Shown here: piece after piece, positions 22,641-35,069 of the stretch
Layout of the letters: every line of letters begins with the position of its first letter
How positions within the stretch are numbered: position 1 is the stretch's first letter
DNA from: Halichondria panicea
Lineage: Eukaryota; Porifera; Demospongiae; Suberitida; Halichondriidae
Direction: 5' to 3'
DNA: 64,000 nt
NCBI RefSeq assembly: GCF_963675165.1
Contig: NC_087389.1
Coordinates: 5,814,621-5,878,620, forward strand
The notes under the pieces: generated by a model
What the model was told of the DNA's origin: nothing
Database searches by the model: none
Seen by the model: the letters and a program-made list of their open reading frames with translations, nothing else
Position numbers and translations under genes: made by a program

Positions 22641-23121
22641 GGATCCATTAATTAATGAACGTCTGAACATACGTAACAGTACATACATGACTGTACATGT
22701 AGACACGGCTTATAATAATCATCTGTTGGAATCTACAGGTAGGCAGTGGTATCCATTAGTATGTGTTACTGAGGTATGCACTAGAATAGCCTAGCGTATA
22801 TAGACTAACAGGGAATTAGTATCTGTGAGGTATGCAACGGAATAATAGCCCATACACTGCATGTAGCAAACAGCCTTATTCTATACACTACTGCAATTAC
22901 TAGCTAAAGCAGAACAGGGAGTTAGATACGTGTGCAATCCTGTACAATGGTAACAAGTATACAAAAAATAGATAAATTGACCAAGGAACAATGTAGGGCT
23001 GATACAAGGATTGTTGTCATAGCAACAATGAGAATTGCCTGATAGTGTTAGCTAGTACCAACCAATCAACTGATAGTGTTCTATTAGAGAAACATGGTCG
23101 AATAAGCACACGCCCACTCAC
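22641..23121. other. Spacer, nothing recognised
   Basis: No coding segment, known repeat or inverted repeat was identified in this stretch. Confidence 0.5.
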
Positions 23122-23193
23122 CCACGCAGATGTTCTCTTCCATCCTGTAGCCACTCTTACACTCATCACAGCCCTCGCTCCAGAGCAGCTCAG
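23122..23193 (-). pseudogene. CRELD/EGF-like cysteine-rich exon fragment
   Basis: A 72-nt minus-strand segment between a CTTGTCAG acceptor and a GTGAGT donor encodes EGCDECKSGYRMEENICV, a cysteine pattern typical of the furin/EGF-like repeats of CRELD proteins. It is solitary: neighbouring exons belong to other genes, and the best CRELD N-terminal exons lie 10 kb away at 33.7-34.7 kb. A (TG)n tract abuts it at about 23,206. Confidence 0.5.
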
Positions 23194-24291
23194 CTGACAA
23201 GAGACGCTGTGTGTGTGTGTGTGTGTGTGGGTGTCCTAAAATCACCACAAAATCACCATAGAATGTTGCTATTCTAACAACATCCTGAGCAATGATGGCT
23301 TCCAGAACTTGTATGGTACTTTTTGAGGGCTAATATTTTCTGGCTAATCTGCGAGATAAAATTAGACCCTCGACAATTCCCCGCTATAAGGTGGTATCAA
23401 TGGTAGATGCTCTTATCTACTCTTGGTGGTATGGAAACTCACATACAAATTATGGTAAGGATTTGAAGTAGAGAATGGACTGGGACTAGCTTGCATATAC
23501 AAGCAGATATACCTGTATAGCTACTAATCTGTCCACTGCATGTATGGAAAGCAGTGTGAAGGCTGAACAGCATGCAAGTCTCAGCATAAAGCGTTAATTG
23601 GTAGATCCCCAGTGTTCTATGAGTTCCCATAGTCTAGTTCTAGAAGCCATCATTGCTCTTCTTATTTATAACTATACTACATGCATGTACATGTATTTAT
23701 ACTATTGCATAGCAACATTGTATGGTGGTTTGTGGTAATGCAGTGAATGATTTAGCAAGGTCTGTGCTAACATAGGGATTGGAAACGGACGTAGCGTCAC
23801 GTGACATTTTACATTGAATTTGCAGCATGGCACCAGAGAGCCTTTGATGTCAATCTGTGTTACGGTTGCTCAACACGCGGGAAACAATGTTTCATGAATT
23901 ATGATCACTACAAGATATTCAGAGCCCCCTTAAAACGTCATTCTCATGCCCCCTAATGATGAGCATCAGTTGGAAAAGAAAAATACATTTTTGACTTTTG
24001 TGAAGATAGCTAGAGGTACAAAATGTTCTTCGTCACTCTTTATGTACCTAGAATGCTTCCAATATAGCTAAGACTGTGCAACTCATCGGTGTACTGTGTC
24101 CCACCCTATATGGTCTCAAGTGTCAGTTGGAAGTGCAAGTTTTAGTACAAATGTAGTAGCAGACAGTCGAAGGTACTATCTAGCCTAGATTTTACTAATG
24201 TTAGATACACAGCCTCGATTGCGGATATAATTCGAGGAACTTCCGTTTCCAATCCCTGTCCCTATTCAATCTATGGTAGCACTCACTGTAC
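23194..24291. other. Spacer, nothing recognised
   Basis: About 1.1 kb with a short TG tract at the left edge. I see no exon supported by splice sites and no clear mobile element. Confidence 0.45.
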
Positions 24292-24350
24292 CTGTAGTCG
24301 TGCCTGCAGCTGTTGGGTCTGTCCTGCCAGACAAAAGCTCTCTTGTATCA
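24292..24350 (-). other. Candidate coiled-coil exon
   Basis: The minus strand encodes ELIQESFCLAGQTQQLQARLQ up to a GTACAG donor at 24,291. The heptad-like Leu/Gln spacing suggests a coil, but the acceptor is uncertain because an upstream TGA restricts it. It might be an upstream or unrelated exon of the coiled-coil gene at 19.4-22.3 kb. Confidence 0.3.
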
Positions 24351-24366
24351 GCTCCGGTCCTCCTCA

Positions 24367-24560
24367 CTATCTTGTGAGGGTGTGTGAGGTATGTGTTGAG
24401 TGTGAGGGTGTGTGGAGTGTGTGTGGGGGTGTAGGGTGTGTGGAGTGTGTGTGGGGGTGTAGGGTGTGTGTGGGGTGTGGAGTGTGTGGAGTGTGTGTGG
24501 GGGTGTAGGGTGTGTGTGGGGTGTGGAGTGTGTGGGGTGTGGAGTGTGTGAAGGTTACCA
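24367..24560. repeat. G/T-rich minisatellite
   Basis: Roughly eight irregular units of the form 'gtgtggagtgtgtgtggggg(tgtagg)' in tandem. Not coding. Confidence 0.9.
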
Positions 24561-24887
24561 ATTATATGACAGATTTTATCAAAAATTCATGGACCAGTAA
24601 AAAATAAAAATTAAGAGGGAGGTTTTAGATGGTATAGCTGGTTATTTTCGAGGCACGAAATTTTCGAGGTTTTCGAGGATTGACCCAGAAACAGGCTGGC
24701 TGGTAAAAAAATTAAATTAAAAGGGACATCGAGTTTTTAGATAGTTTCTGCACATAGAGAATGTGTTAGGCTTCCCTGAACATGTTGTGGTAACTAATAA
24801 GCCTTATAAGGAAGTAACAGTAGTTGTTGGGTTCACAAAAGGGACCCATGAAACTTGTAGCTTCCAAAACAGCTGCATTTCTATTAC

Positions 24888-25000
24888 TAATACGCACAAT
24901 TAGCGAGTGCTACAACAATACACAAACAAACAAACTAACAACAACACATTGCTACCAATCAGCACACACTCATCAATACCATATAGCTATTTCAAAGGGA
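24888..25000. repeat. 110-bp block duplicated at 33,485-33,598
   Basis: The block 'atacgcacaattagcgagtg ... agctatttcaaaggg' is essentially identical at both sites. It has no inverted ends and no coding potential. Confidence 0.85.
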
Positions 25001-25114
25001 GATTTGACAAAAATTACAGGCTACCAAAAACAGCTGAATTGTTGAAAAGCTATAGCCTTGTGCTTTTGTTACAATAGAGCACAACACTATAATTATGCAC
25101 ACGCTTAGGCTCAC

Positions 25115-25302
25115 CTGAATGTGTTGGCTACCACATCGTCAGTCCACTCGTGTGACACAGGGTACCAAACAGTTGAGCCTTAGTGACAGCCTTGGGGTTG
25201 ATGACTCTATAGCCTGTCTTGTTCTCTTCCATCTGTCACCTCTCATTGATTAGTGTGAGTGTGTCAGCTAGTACATGTACCTCTAGGACCTTGGTCTTGC
25301 CT

Positions 25303-25377
<75 letters not shown>

Positions 25378-26190
25378 GGGGGGGGGGTTACTACGGTAGA
25401 TGAATAGCAATGATATTGTATATAGGAGGGAGGTTGTTAAACACTTTAAATTCCACTACAACATGACCTTATAAAGCACAAGTGGTACTGTGGCTCTTTA
25501 AACGGCCATAACTTTAGTTGCAATTTCAAATTTTTGGGGATTTTCTGAAAGCTATGATTTGTTTAAATCCAAAATTTGGTAGGGGAATAGTTAGATCGCA
25601 AAGATTTTTTACCGGCAAAATATTCTAGCCATACGGTAGGCCTCTCCTAGCTTATAGTACCATACCTTGGGTAGGTTGACGTCCATGATGGATCTGAGCA
25701 GTAACACGTCTTCATGTTCATTAGGGTACTTCAGTTTCAGATAACCGGCTGCCACCAACACTGACTGGACTGCACGCATGCCTACAGTGTACAATAGTGA
25801 GTAGGTCGAGTATACAGTACAGTGGGTTGTACCTACCATAGTCAGAATGGAGTTGGCTGGAGAGTTGCTCTGAACACAGTCCATAGGTCATGACAATCTT
25901 GATGGCCAGATTACGAGCATCCACAAAACCATAACAGTAGAGAGAGATCTCTCCAATCATGGCATAGTCTGGCACCATCATGGCCACTGTACGAAACAAC
26001 ACATTATAGAGAGAAATATTGAAATGCATAGAGGCTAAATAGAAAGTACTGATAGTTACCTTTAGATTGTCTGGTAGTTCAGAGCAGCCAGCATAACCTG
26101 GGTTCATGGTTCATGGTGATGCAGACAAAGCACGATGGACGCAGGTTCAGAGTAGTGCCCTCAAATACAAATGTCTTTAGATGAGTTTTC
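25115..26190 (-). pseudogene. Axonemal dynein heavy chain fragment (DNAH3/7/12-like)
   Basis: Exons 26060..~26190 (FVFEGTTLNLRP, then [14 protein letters not shown]), 25837..25986 ([17 protein letters not shown]), 25666..25781 ([26 protein letters not shown]), a P-loop remnant at about 25281..25304 (PGKTKVLE) and 25115..25232 (INPKAVTKAQL, then SHEWTDDVVANTF). This order matches the AAA1-AAA2 part of axonemal dynein heavy chains, the ATPase motors of cilia. It is broken: a 7-bp tandem copy (atgaacc) shifts frame at 26,102-26,116, the segment before the AAA2 P-loop is missing and replaced by (TG)n, and another shift lies near 25,150. No further dynein exons follow, so this is a dead fragment. 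Confidence 0.85.
25304..25388. repeat. (TG)n microsatellite abutting the dynein P-loop exon
   Basis: About 35 uninterrupted TG units followed by poly-G. On the minus strand the (CA)n runs straight into the codons for the Walker A end (PGKT). Confidence 0.95.
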
Positions 26191-26291
26191 ACTGCTCTCA
26201 AGATGGACAAAATGTATAGAGTAATTATAGGGATTGTTGAACGGCCATAATAATTATATTTTTTTTTTATATAGATAATAAAATTATACTA

Positions 26292-26624
26292 CCGTAAGAC
26301 CTCGATTTAAGGCGACCCTCCAAATATGCGACCTTCAGCAATTTTCTGACCTCTAAAAGTAGCGACAGCTGCGTTGATAATTATTTTTTAATGTCGCGTT
26401 CTAAATAGAGGTAAATGTAGCCACTCCCTAGCCTCGATTGTAGCCCACTGGAAAATCAGTGTTTTTAAGCGGCCTGAAATCGAGGCAAGTAGACTCTGTA
26501 AAGTTACCTCCAATTAGATGCGACCCTCTAAATATGCGACACCAGGGCTTCAATATAATTTTTCAACCTCCAAAAGATGCAACCTCTGGCTTCGTAATTA
26601 TTAAAAAGTGTCGCGATCTTATGG
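26292..26624. mobile_element. MITE with CCGTAAGA ends and TA target duplication
   Basis: The left end is CCGTAAGACCTCGATTTAAG and the right end CGCGATCTTATGG, an imperfect inverted pair, with TA on both sides. Internal repeats of 'gcgaccctccaaatatgcgac' type are present. A Tc1/mariner-type origin is inferred from the TA. Confidence 0.6.
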
Positions 26625-26639
26625 TATGAACCTACAGCA

Positions 26640-26960
26640 TTCTCTAGGATGTTCCTCTCCTGGTCCTCCACTGACTAGACTTGTGATAGAGCTACTCACC
26701 ACACAACCTCATCTGACAACACACCTGAAACAGGGGACAACAATTTGTTATAATTATGTTGGAGAACAATAAATACTGTAATAGTGCTGCTCACAAGCAT
26801 CACTTACAGGAAGATAGACTCTTTAAGCCTGCACTCAGTATCCTAGCTATCTCTTCATTCTTGCTTTATTTTCGTTTCTGATCCATGTGGCATGATGTCT
26901 AGCTCGAGGTCTAGCTAGCAAAAGTAGTACAAGGGGGAGTGGGAGAGGGAGGGGCTGGTG
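26640..26960 (-). repeat. 3'-exon relic module, second copy
   Basis: It matches 1-300, 41,490-41,790 and 51,850-52,140 ('ctggtcctccactgact...acttgtgatagagctactcacc'). Here 5 extra bases (actag) interrupt the exon-like part. A 17-bp inverted pair 'accagcccctcccc' / 'gggaggggctggt' sits at 26,950-27,000. Confidence 0.7.
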
Positions 26961-27890
26961 GTTTACTCATTTCCAAAACACCAGCCCCTCCCCCTCTCAC
27001 TAGAAAAGGCCTGTACCTTACCTAGTCTGGCCCCAGACCACTCCCTTGCACTTAATCTTCTGACATGTCCCAGACCACTCCCTTGCACTTAATCTTCTGA
27101 CATGTGCCGGAGGAGTCTGGCCTCGAGACTATACCGTACCTTCGCAAAGGGGACTGGGCTTTTAAACCCTAACCTCTAGTTTTCATTCGAATCTCCCCCC
27201 CGGCCTCAAATCGAGGTATACACTTTGCTCTATATAATTATGATCATTTTATACATAGTATGAACATTTCATTGACAACAATGTTATAAACTAATGCATG
27301 AGTATGATTAAAGCATGATAAGAGAATGAACATGAAGAAGTGGACTCTGACTCTATTCGTTGCGTGTCACTTGTGTCGATGTCAGATGTAGCAGAAACTT
27401 CCCAAAGGATGGTAGGTCATACTCCTACAGAGCAGCTATCAGGTACTTTGTTTCAGAAAACAAGGCAAGGTAACCTGCAAAATTGGCCTGTGTGATAACT
27501 TTCTTGGACTTTGTGTTTTCTTTTCTCTGCATATAGGACTATTTGTTCCCTGCATATACATCTTCAAGGGCAAATAGATCCATACAGAGAAAGTTATATG
27601 TCTGATCTTGGTCCAGCAAGGAGTATAGTCGTACTAGCTACTACCTAAAACTTTCTTTCTTCACTAAAATTAATAGTCAACATGTGGCATTAAGCTACTG
27701 CGCATGCTCAAACTCTTCATTCTGGGTGGGCTTTAGAACTTCGAAGCAAAAGAGGGGATGGGCATTTATTCAAGATGGGCTTATACCGCAAGGGTACGGT
27801 ATAGTCTCTGGATCTATTTAGGCCTTTCTGTGATCTACAATTGCTCAACATTTTTAAATTGTCTCTCAAAAGTGATAGCTGCAAGAGAAT
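26961..27890. other. Spacer with a short tandem duplication
   Basis: 'ccagaccactcccttgcacttaatcttctgacatgt' is present twice in tandem (about 27,030-27,105). No gene recognised. Confidence 0.55.
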
Positions 27891-27894
27891 GCAG

Positions 27895-28050
27895 TCTGTC
27901 GCCTTTATGCAACTTACTGCATGCCTTTATGCAACCTACTGCCTTCATGCAACCTACTGCCTTTATGCAACCTACTGCCTTTATGCAACCTGTTGCCTTA
28001 TATGCAACCTACTGCCTTTATGCAACCTACTGCCTTTATGCAGTCTGTTT
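27895..28050. repeat. Minisatellite, 'ctgcctttatgcaaccta' unit, short allele
   Basis: About eight 18-19 bp units. A much longer homologous array is at 42,380-42,735, in the duplicated block. The repeating frames (MQPTA, LCNLL) are a by-product and not a gene. Confidence 0.9.
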
Positions 28051-29487
28051 ATGCAGCGCCGGGCGGACTGGCCATCCACTTTGTTTTTACTTAATACTTA
28101 TATAGGATCTTTTTTTTTTTAAAGGCTCCAGACATTAATAGAAGCTAATTATACACATAAATTTTATTTTAAGCAACCTGCCGCCTTGATGCAGTCTGTT
28201 GCCTTTATGTTTTTTACTTACGAATAGGATCTCTTTTTTTTTAAGCAGAATAGAAGCTAATACAAATCTGTTCCCTGTATAACTAACTCGATAACTTACA
28301 AAACAGAAAATGTACTACACTTAATTAACCTTCAATATAGCTGACTTTTAATGATACACCATTAAATTAGACTCTATACCAGGAGCACATTCTGTAATGT
28401 GCTCCTGTCTATATCTATGTCAAAACTTAATTGTTTCAAATTTCTGGAACACTTGAAAGTGTTTGACATCGAAAACAAGACCTAAAACTGAGTAGTGTTC
28501 AGGTGTCTTAACTGATAATGCTGATCTCTGTGAGTGTGTGTACTAGCAAGCATTTAATCAGCGGATTCGTCAACTAATAATGCACTGTAAAAAATGATGT
28601 GAGGTTTTCACGCTATATACACATTTATCACAATAGTCACGCTTATTTTTTTCAAATTAATTTTATGCAATGCAAAGGTCTAAGAAAGTAGCTATTATAT
28701 GGAGCTGCTAATAATTATTAATCTGATACCTGTAACAACACACAAATAATTACCATGCACTTAAACTACATTAATTTGTTGAAGAAACTGTGTCACAGAG
28801 TTCAAAGCGTTCGCATCGAATTTTAGTGAGTTCCATTCTCTAATTATTCTTGGGAAAAATCAAAGTAATAGTAGTAGTTCTTAATAATTCATATCTGTGA
28901 TGGTATTGGGCTCTCTGTATAATTATAAAACCAGTTTGTCTTCTTGCTTTCTTCGCAATTTCCCTTATGTGCAGTGACCAAGATAGATCTAAGTGCCGAA
29001 AAATTGATACCATGCAATTGCAAGGTAGCTACTAACCAGTGCAGTAGCTATATTCGGTTGTTATATATTATCGTGGAGTGGAATAGCTGATTGCAAAACA
29101 TTCAAAAAACCATGCCATGCACTTAACAGCATTATTTAGCATTTTCAATCGCATAAAGATAATAATACAGTAGATCTATTATAGCACACAATTTTGGAGG
29201 AAATGTTCTTAACAACAATCATGGTCATGCAATCATTACCCATGCACACTTTGATGCCTGGCATGGCATGCAGCAATTCAATTATGATATATAATGTGTA
29301 AAACTATATACCAGCTATATATAGTATAGCTTTATTTTATGTATCTATAATTATAGCTTTGACATATCCACCGAGGCATCAGCAACCACAGTGCTTTCAT
29401 TATAAGTGATTGTATCCTATTATACAACAATTCAGTATTAAACAAACAGTTGCTTTCTCTTTGGGAATGTCTCTAATCATTATTCAG
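28051..29487. other. 5' region of membrane-protein relic, duplicated at 42.7-44.1 kb
   Basis: Collinear with 42,735-44,130 with many small indels. This copy lacks the inverted-repeat elements found there at 43,198 and 43,496, so it supplies the empty sites. No coding exon is recognised, although an upstream exon of the membrane protein is expected. Confidence 0.6.
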
Positions 29488-30108
29488 ATAGTTCCGTCAG
29501 TGCTGAAAAATTTGTTAAAGTTGCTGAAGAGAAAATAACAACATGTGAAGAAAACAAGAGATCGCCTGATTGGTACACTGCGCTTGATTTGATCACGATG
29601 TTTATCAAGATCAACACCATCTATACTCGGAGGCTATTGTTGGGATGACACAATCCACTGATTTCCGCAGCAGCACTGAAGTTGCTGCAAGTTCAGTTTT
29701 CTTGTCCGTTTGTGTTCTACTGGGAATTGCTAGCGAGTTAATCCATTATTTCTATGCTTTGGACACGAATTTAAAGAGCAACAAAGAATACATCGACAAG
29801 TCATTCAATCAATTGGTAACTATCGGCATGATTCTTATTGTCACTATTTGCCTTCCCTTTTATTTACTGGCCGATAATTTCCAGCCTCTCGATTGTGCGT
29901 TCAGTTGTGACACTATTGTTGCTATAATGCGACCATCAGCACAACCACATGCAACCGGACGGCCAACAGTGGAGTTAGACTGGGGTTTACCCTAACCACG
30001 CTTATTATCGTCCTCATCTTCTCCGGTGTTTATTTCTGTCATGTTCGATTAGCTGAAATAAATCGAAAGAAGCTGAAGAGTAACATTGTTATAGCTAATT
30101 ACTGGTAA
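29488..30108 (+). pseudogene. Four-helix membrane protein relic, copy 1
   Basis: It begins at an acceptor (attattcag). The parts that align with copy 2 encode RSPDWYTALDLITMFIKIN, VFLSVCVLLGIASELI, LVTIGMILIVTICLPFYLL, a Cys-rich loop (PLDCAFSCDTIV) and a fourth hydrophobic stretch. Four membrane spans are predicted. Extra bases near 29,624-29,634 and at 29,924 (gctatAatgcg) shift the frame. Family not recognised. It does not contain the insertion that splits copy 2. Confidence 0.65.
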
Positions 30109-30849
30109 AGAAACAGTGGTGTAGAATTTTAAATTTTCCACAAGTTGTATTGTCATAATTATATGCTTTTTCTCAGAATTAACTATAATCAGGAGTAGCT
30201 ATACATAAAGCTAATTAAAATTAATGATTCAATAATTATGTATAGGTCTGCAGTGCGAGTGATATAGGTCTGAAGTGGTGTGGTCCATATTAATTGTGCC
30301 CATTGTATATCACTCCTAAAAGGGGTGGGGCTGGTCTTGCAGGTACACTGTTATAGGAATGCTATATATGAACTTTATACTTCCAACTTTAAATTATTAG
30401 GTATATATTGAAGAGTCTCACACTAGGCCCTGATAACATTATTTTTACCCATTAATTCTCGGATCGAAAAATGTGCCTATTATTAAAAATCCAAAAATGC
30501 GACATAATAATTATAGACAAAATTAAGACGTATACATAAACACAGCACACATGCAAGGCTAATTATAACTGACACATGTACACGACATTATTAATATAAT
30601 CATGATTCTCATAATATTATTTATGATAATCCTTCAAGCCATGAAAATGTCGTTATGCAAAACTTAATGTAATGATCTTTACCAAAAATGGACATTGATG
30701 CTATTTATCAACTAATTATGCTAAAATTATTCCGAGCATAATTTATCAGGGCCTACATTACACACTGTGCATATGGCAAATGACACTATCATTAGTAACA
30801 TACAAAATATAAGCAATAAAAATAATGAACAGTTTGTGCTATGCTAATA
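30109..30849. other. Spacer between membrane-protein relic and synphilin-like copy 1
   Basis: AT-rich. Partly collinear with 44,930-45,470 ('aatgatctttaccaaaaatgg', 'cctacattacacactgtgca'). No gene recognised. Confidence 0.5.
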
Positions 30850-33255
30850 ATTATTTATTTATTTCTGATGTGTTCCGAGTTTCACCTTTGACCCTCAGCG
30901 AGTCCCCATCCAACTTGCCATGGTGACTATGGGACGGACTTTGACCTGGGCTTGATACTGATTTGATCTCTGTCGGGTTGGCATAGCGACTGTAGTCTGG
31001 AAACTCGGTAATAGTTTTAGAGAACTTGACTTTCGGAGCCGATCTCCTAGCGTCTCTACAGTGTGTGGGCGTGTGTGGGTGGGGGGTAATTTATAAAGAA
31101 CAGAAATAATGCTGCAACTAAAGTGACTGCTATAGTGTACACACACGATTGGTAATACACAGTGACACTAGCAAGTGTATGCAATGGCCGAGTGGTCTCC
31201 CAGTAAAGTGTAGGGATAACTCACTCTGTGTGTCTCTGGCTCCTGGAGGACCTCTCACTCTTGCTATCAGCCTGGGCACAGAAATCAAACAATGTAGGTG
31301 GCTACTAAATAAGTGTATGCTGTTTGTTACATTGAAACCTGTCTATACCCTACAAGTACATGCAGCCTCTATAATACAGCCAGGTGGTCAGGTGGGCTCC
31401 ATAGCATGTGTTTGGACCTGTGTTAGCAGGCCACCCTCTATAATACAGCCAGGTTAATGAGCCCCAAAGTTTCCATAGCATGTGTTTGGATCTGTGTTAG
31501 CAGGCCACCCTCTATAATACAGCCGGGCCCCAAACCTCTGCCTGGTGCATGGCCACTACCAAACAGGTATGCTACAGTGCGTACGTAACTCTACTGTATT
31601 GCACACAAGCTACACACATGTACAGTGTCTCTCACCTCATCTGACTTGCTGTAGAGGCGCTGTATGATAGGAGTGAGGGGGGAGAAGGTTCGAGTCATAC
31701 TACCACCACGTTTACGAGCCTCTCCATTAGCATTCATACGCTGAGCTACTGACGTCATCTGCTTCCTGTGTGTGGTGGGAGAGGTGTGTGTGTGTGTGGT
31801 GGGAGTGTGTGTGTGTGTGTGTGTGGGGGGGGGGGTGCAGTCATAGTGTGTGTATAGGTACACTAGTTATAATTCAAGCACGGACATGTTGCAGTATTTG
31901 AACATCTTTCAGCAGCCATAACTTTAGTACCGTGACCCCAATATCAAAAATTTGATGATTTTCTGAAAGCTAAGAAAGAGACCTTTCAAATGATGTATCT
32001 CAATCCAATATTTAGATGGGGTCATAATTCAACTTTGAACCATGGGCTATTATTACATGGTATCGTGCTAAAATTGTCATCTCCCAAATATCTGGTACCA
32101 TTTGAAAGGTCTTTTTCTCGGATAATCATAAAATCGATCCACGGAATTCAAGTTATGGCGACTGAACGAGTCCACTAACCAATTGATTAAACGGGGGACA
32201 TGTACATGTAGTACATACCTGCACATTAATTTATACTATTCACTCACTCTAACACTTCTTGGTGGGTGGCTGTTCGATAGTCAATGGTATTATGGTCCTC
32301 CCCTTTATCTGCCGCCTCATGACCTCTGTCCTTTGACCCTCATGACCTCTTCTTAGCAGCAGGATCCGGGGGTACAGGGGGACGATTGGAGGATCGTTTA
32401 GGGTTAGTGGGTGGTTCAGGGGGCGCCTTCCACACAGGTACTTGACCCCTGCTGGGGGGAGGGGGTTGATAATTAGCACAAGAATAATAAGAAGCACGCT
32501 ACTTGTAGCTACGTACATGTAGCTAGCTGCTGGTAATAATTGTTTTTGGCTGACACGTGCAGAAATGCTAGAGTCAAAGTTCACTGAGGCTACTATTTGA
32601 GACTGAATATTGCTCAACCACGAATATTTAACCCCCCCGAAAATTACCGGCTATAATTATGGTAGACACTAGCAGTAGCAATTCTCCCAGTGACACACTC
32701 TCATACAGACTTGCACACACACCACCATACACACACACTACACAATCCCTAATTAAAGGACCTCCACTTACATAGCGAGCTGCTCGGCCATGTGTGTCAG
32801 TTCTCCGGAGAGTGCCCAACAAGTCTCGTACATCATGAGATAGCGGACACAGATATTCTGACCCATAGCATCGGCACAATCCACCGGCTTCTGGTTCTCC
32901 CTGTCCGTGTGGGTGTGTGTGTGTGTGTATGGTGTGAGCGGTGTGGGTGTGTGTGGGTAGAGGAGTGATACAGCTAGACTTAGAACCTAAAACCAAAAAC
33001 ACGATTGCAGTTATCGTTGCTACAGTAGCTATGCGATACACACGTTTCAGACTTGAGCAAGCACTTATTACACTAACAGCACACATCCACCCTCCCACTC
33101 ATACATCCGCTCACTCACCTGTAGACAGTCGAGGTGTCCTCCCTGTGCGGAAAAGTGGGCGGGGGTAAACAGCAGTATCTATGTCACTTCCGACTGTTCG
33201 TTCCTCTTCTTCACCGTCTTGAGAAGCCACTTAAGGCACTTGGCCTGTCATGTGA
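30850..33255 (-). pseudogene. Synphilin-1-like ankyrin gene, degraded copy 1
   Basis: Homologous to 45,473-49,086. Recognisable exons: about 30850..31055 (PKVKFSKTITEFPDYSRYDNP), 31225..31271 (ADSKSERSSRSQRHTE), 31636..31765 (QMTSVAQRMNANGEARKR, FSPLTPIIQRLYSKSDE), 32248..32448 (Pro/Lys-rich), 32772..~32905 (ICVRYLMMYETCWALSGEL) and 33119..~33255 (ankyrin, partial). The coiled-coil exon and the first ankyrin exon are missing, the 32.8-kb exon is cut off by (TG)n, and the 33.1-kb exon has internal deletions. This copy cannot encode the full protein. Confidence 0.75.
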
Positions 33256-33745
33256 CGAGCACGTATACCATATAAATATCATGTGACAAATAGAATAAGT
33301 TATGGATAGTCTAAGTTAGCAAATAATTATTTCGAAAAGTATAGTGGCTATTTTTATTTCTAAATCTCCCCTAAAATGTAGAGGCCGGTGGTTAGTACCA
33401 ACCACCACCACCGACCAGTGTGGGCACATCACTAGCAACCTATAACTAGGTATACACACACGCATGAACAGCTAGTCGGACAATACGCACAATTAGCGAG
33501 TGCTACAACAATACACAAACAAACAAACTAACAACAACACATTGCTACCAATCAGCACACACTCATCAATACCATATAGCTATTTCAAAGGGCTACAAAA
33601 TGAATCTGTTAATCGTGAAAATGCATAATTCAAGTTACGAGCACTCAAAGTTAGCTATGAAAACGCAAAGCTTCTAAACAGAAAAATCACCAGCTACAAA
33701 GGAAGTCAGCCCTTTCTAGTAACCACACTTCCTGTGTTAACTTAC
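33256..33745. other. Spacer with duplicated 110-bp block
   Basis: 33,485-33,598 repeats 24,888-25,000. No gene recognised in the remainder. Confidence 0.5.
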
Positions 33746-34669
33746 CATCGAGGTTAGTTGAGCACAACCACTGCTTTAGATCATCATAGCCCTCCTGCTT
33801 ATGTCTCCTGTCTCCTGTGTGCAGGGACACTACATTAGTCACACTAACTACAACCCCAGAGGAGGATCGTCAGGGGCAAAAGGTCTAGTCTTAATCATAA
33901 AACTGCTTCTGGGGGACTTTCCACTCAGCTATTGACCCTGACCTCTGCTACAACCGCATGTGCAAATTCAACAGTCTCCTGTACAACACTTAGTATAAGT
34001 CATTTAATTCAACACCAGTTTAACAACTTCCTTTCTTAAATTCAAGCGTTATTTTAACAACTTTACACACACAGGCAGAGTCACTTATTCAACACAACCG
34101 TTGTATTACTGGCTGTTGTAAATGTACTCACAGCTTGAACCACCATCTCTCAATCTCCTCCTCATAATTCTCCAGCAGTCGATGGCACTGCATTGAAACA
34201 CACACAGCTTTATACATTGCAGGCACTCGTGTATGTACGTATGTCACTATATAACTCCCTAGCAACCAATGAGAGCATGGATACATAGTGACAGAGCTTA
34301 CATCATAGTCTGAATGTTTACAAACATCGTCCAGCATCTCGATCAATCGAACCTCACTGCAAGAAAATAAAATCAACTTTTTGAGAGTGTTAGTTGGACG
34401 GAGGCTACCTGTTAGCGTAGGAGCCGAGTTTCTCCTCCTCCCAATTTATGTCCCCACCAGCAAAGTTTGACTTGGCCGTGTCGTCCATCCTCTGGGGGGA
34501 GGGGCAGCGTATGAATTACCCCATACACCTCACCACATTTTAATAGATGTTCACACTCACTTTGTTGAAGGCTTGGACAAAGTCTTTGCTTACATGATGG
34601 TTTGACAGCCAGAGAGTAGCTTGCCAGGAGGAGGACAATGAGTACCAATGATCTGTCTAGTGTATTCAT
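33746..34669 (-). pseudogene. CRELD-like N-terminal exons (signal peptide, DUF3456-type region)
   Basis: Exons 34561..34669, 34409..34491, 34302..34356, 34132..34187, 33746..33807. Exon 1 starts with a signal peptide (MNTLDRSLVLIVLLLASYSLA). The next exons encode AKSNFAGGDINWEEEKLGSY, EVRLIEMLDDVCKHSDYD, CHRLLENYEEEIERWWFKL and KQEGYDDLKQWLCSTNLD, closely following the conserved N-terminal block of CRELD proteins, endoplasmic-reticulum disulfide-related factors. Between the signal peptide and KDFVQAFNK the frame is off by an apparent 5-bp loss that also removes the second Cys of a CxxC. No EGF or membrane exons follow downstream, since the next block is the synphilin-like copy. I call it a truncated, probably inactive copy; a sequencing error at the CxxC is possible. 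Confidence 0.7.
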
Positions 34670-35069
34670 GCCCTTAAGCTGGCGTAGCTGTGATAGTCAC
34701 TCAACTCAGTTTAGAATGTGGAAAATGTGAAGATTGGTACGGGTCGTTTCACCCACCTGACTATTATAGCCTCGATCACAGGCCGCACTTCCTATGCGGG
34801 GCCATGCAGTGATAATGAAGGTACTCCAAACATGTGTTCAGTCTCTTGACTATAGGAATCAAGGTCTTAGTGATTAATCGTGTGGGCGTTGCTATAGTGT
34901 TCATAATAATGATTGCGCATGCTCTTTTCACATTCCATCACAATAATTATAAGCAGACACATAAAATAGCATCAATAAAACAAAACGTTAACGTAATTAT
35001 TTCAGTGTACGTTCAGTTCTGCAATGAATCTACAAATGTGTGTAGCAGTGTCTTCTCTTTGCTACACTC
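34670..35069. other. Spacer, nothing recognised
   Basis: Includes 'tatagcctcgatcacaggccgc' near 34,767, a degenerate half of the palindromic element at 43,496. No exon supported. Confidence 0.4.
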
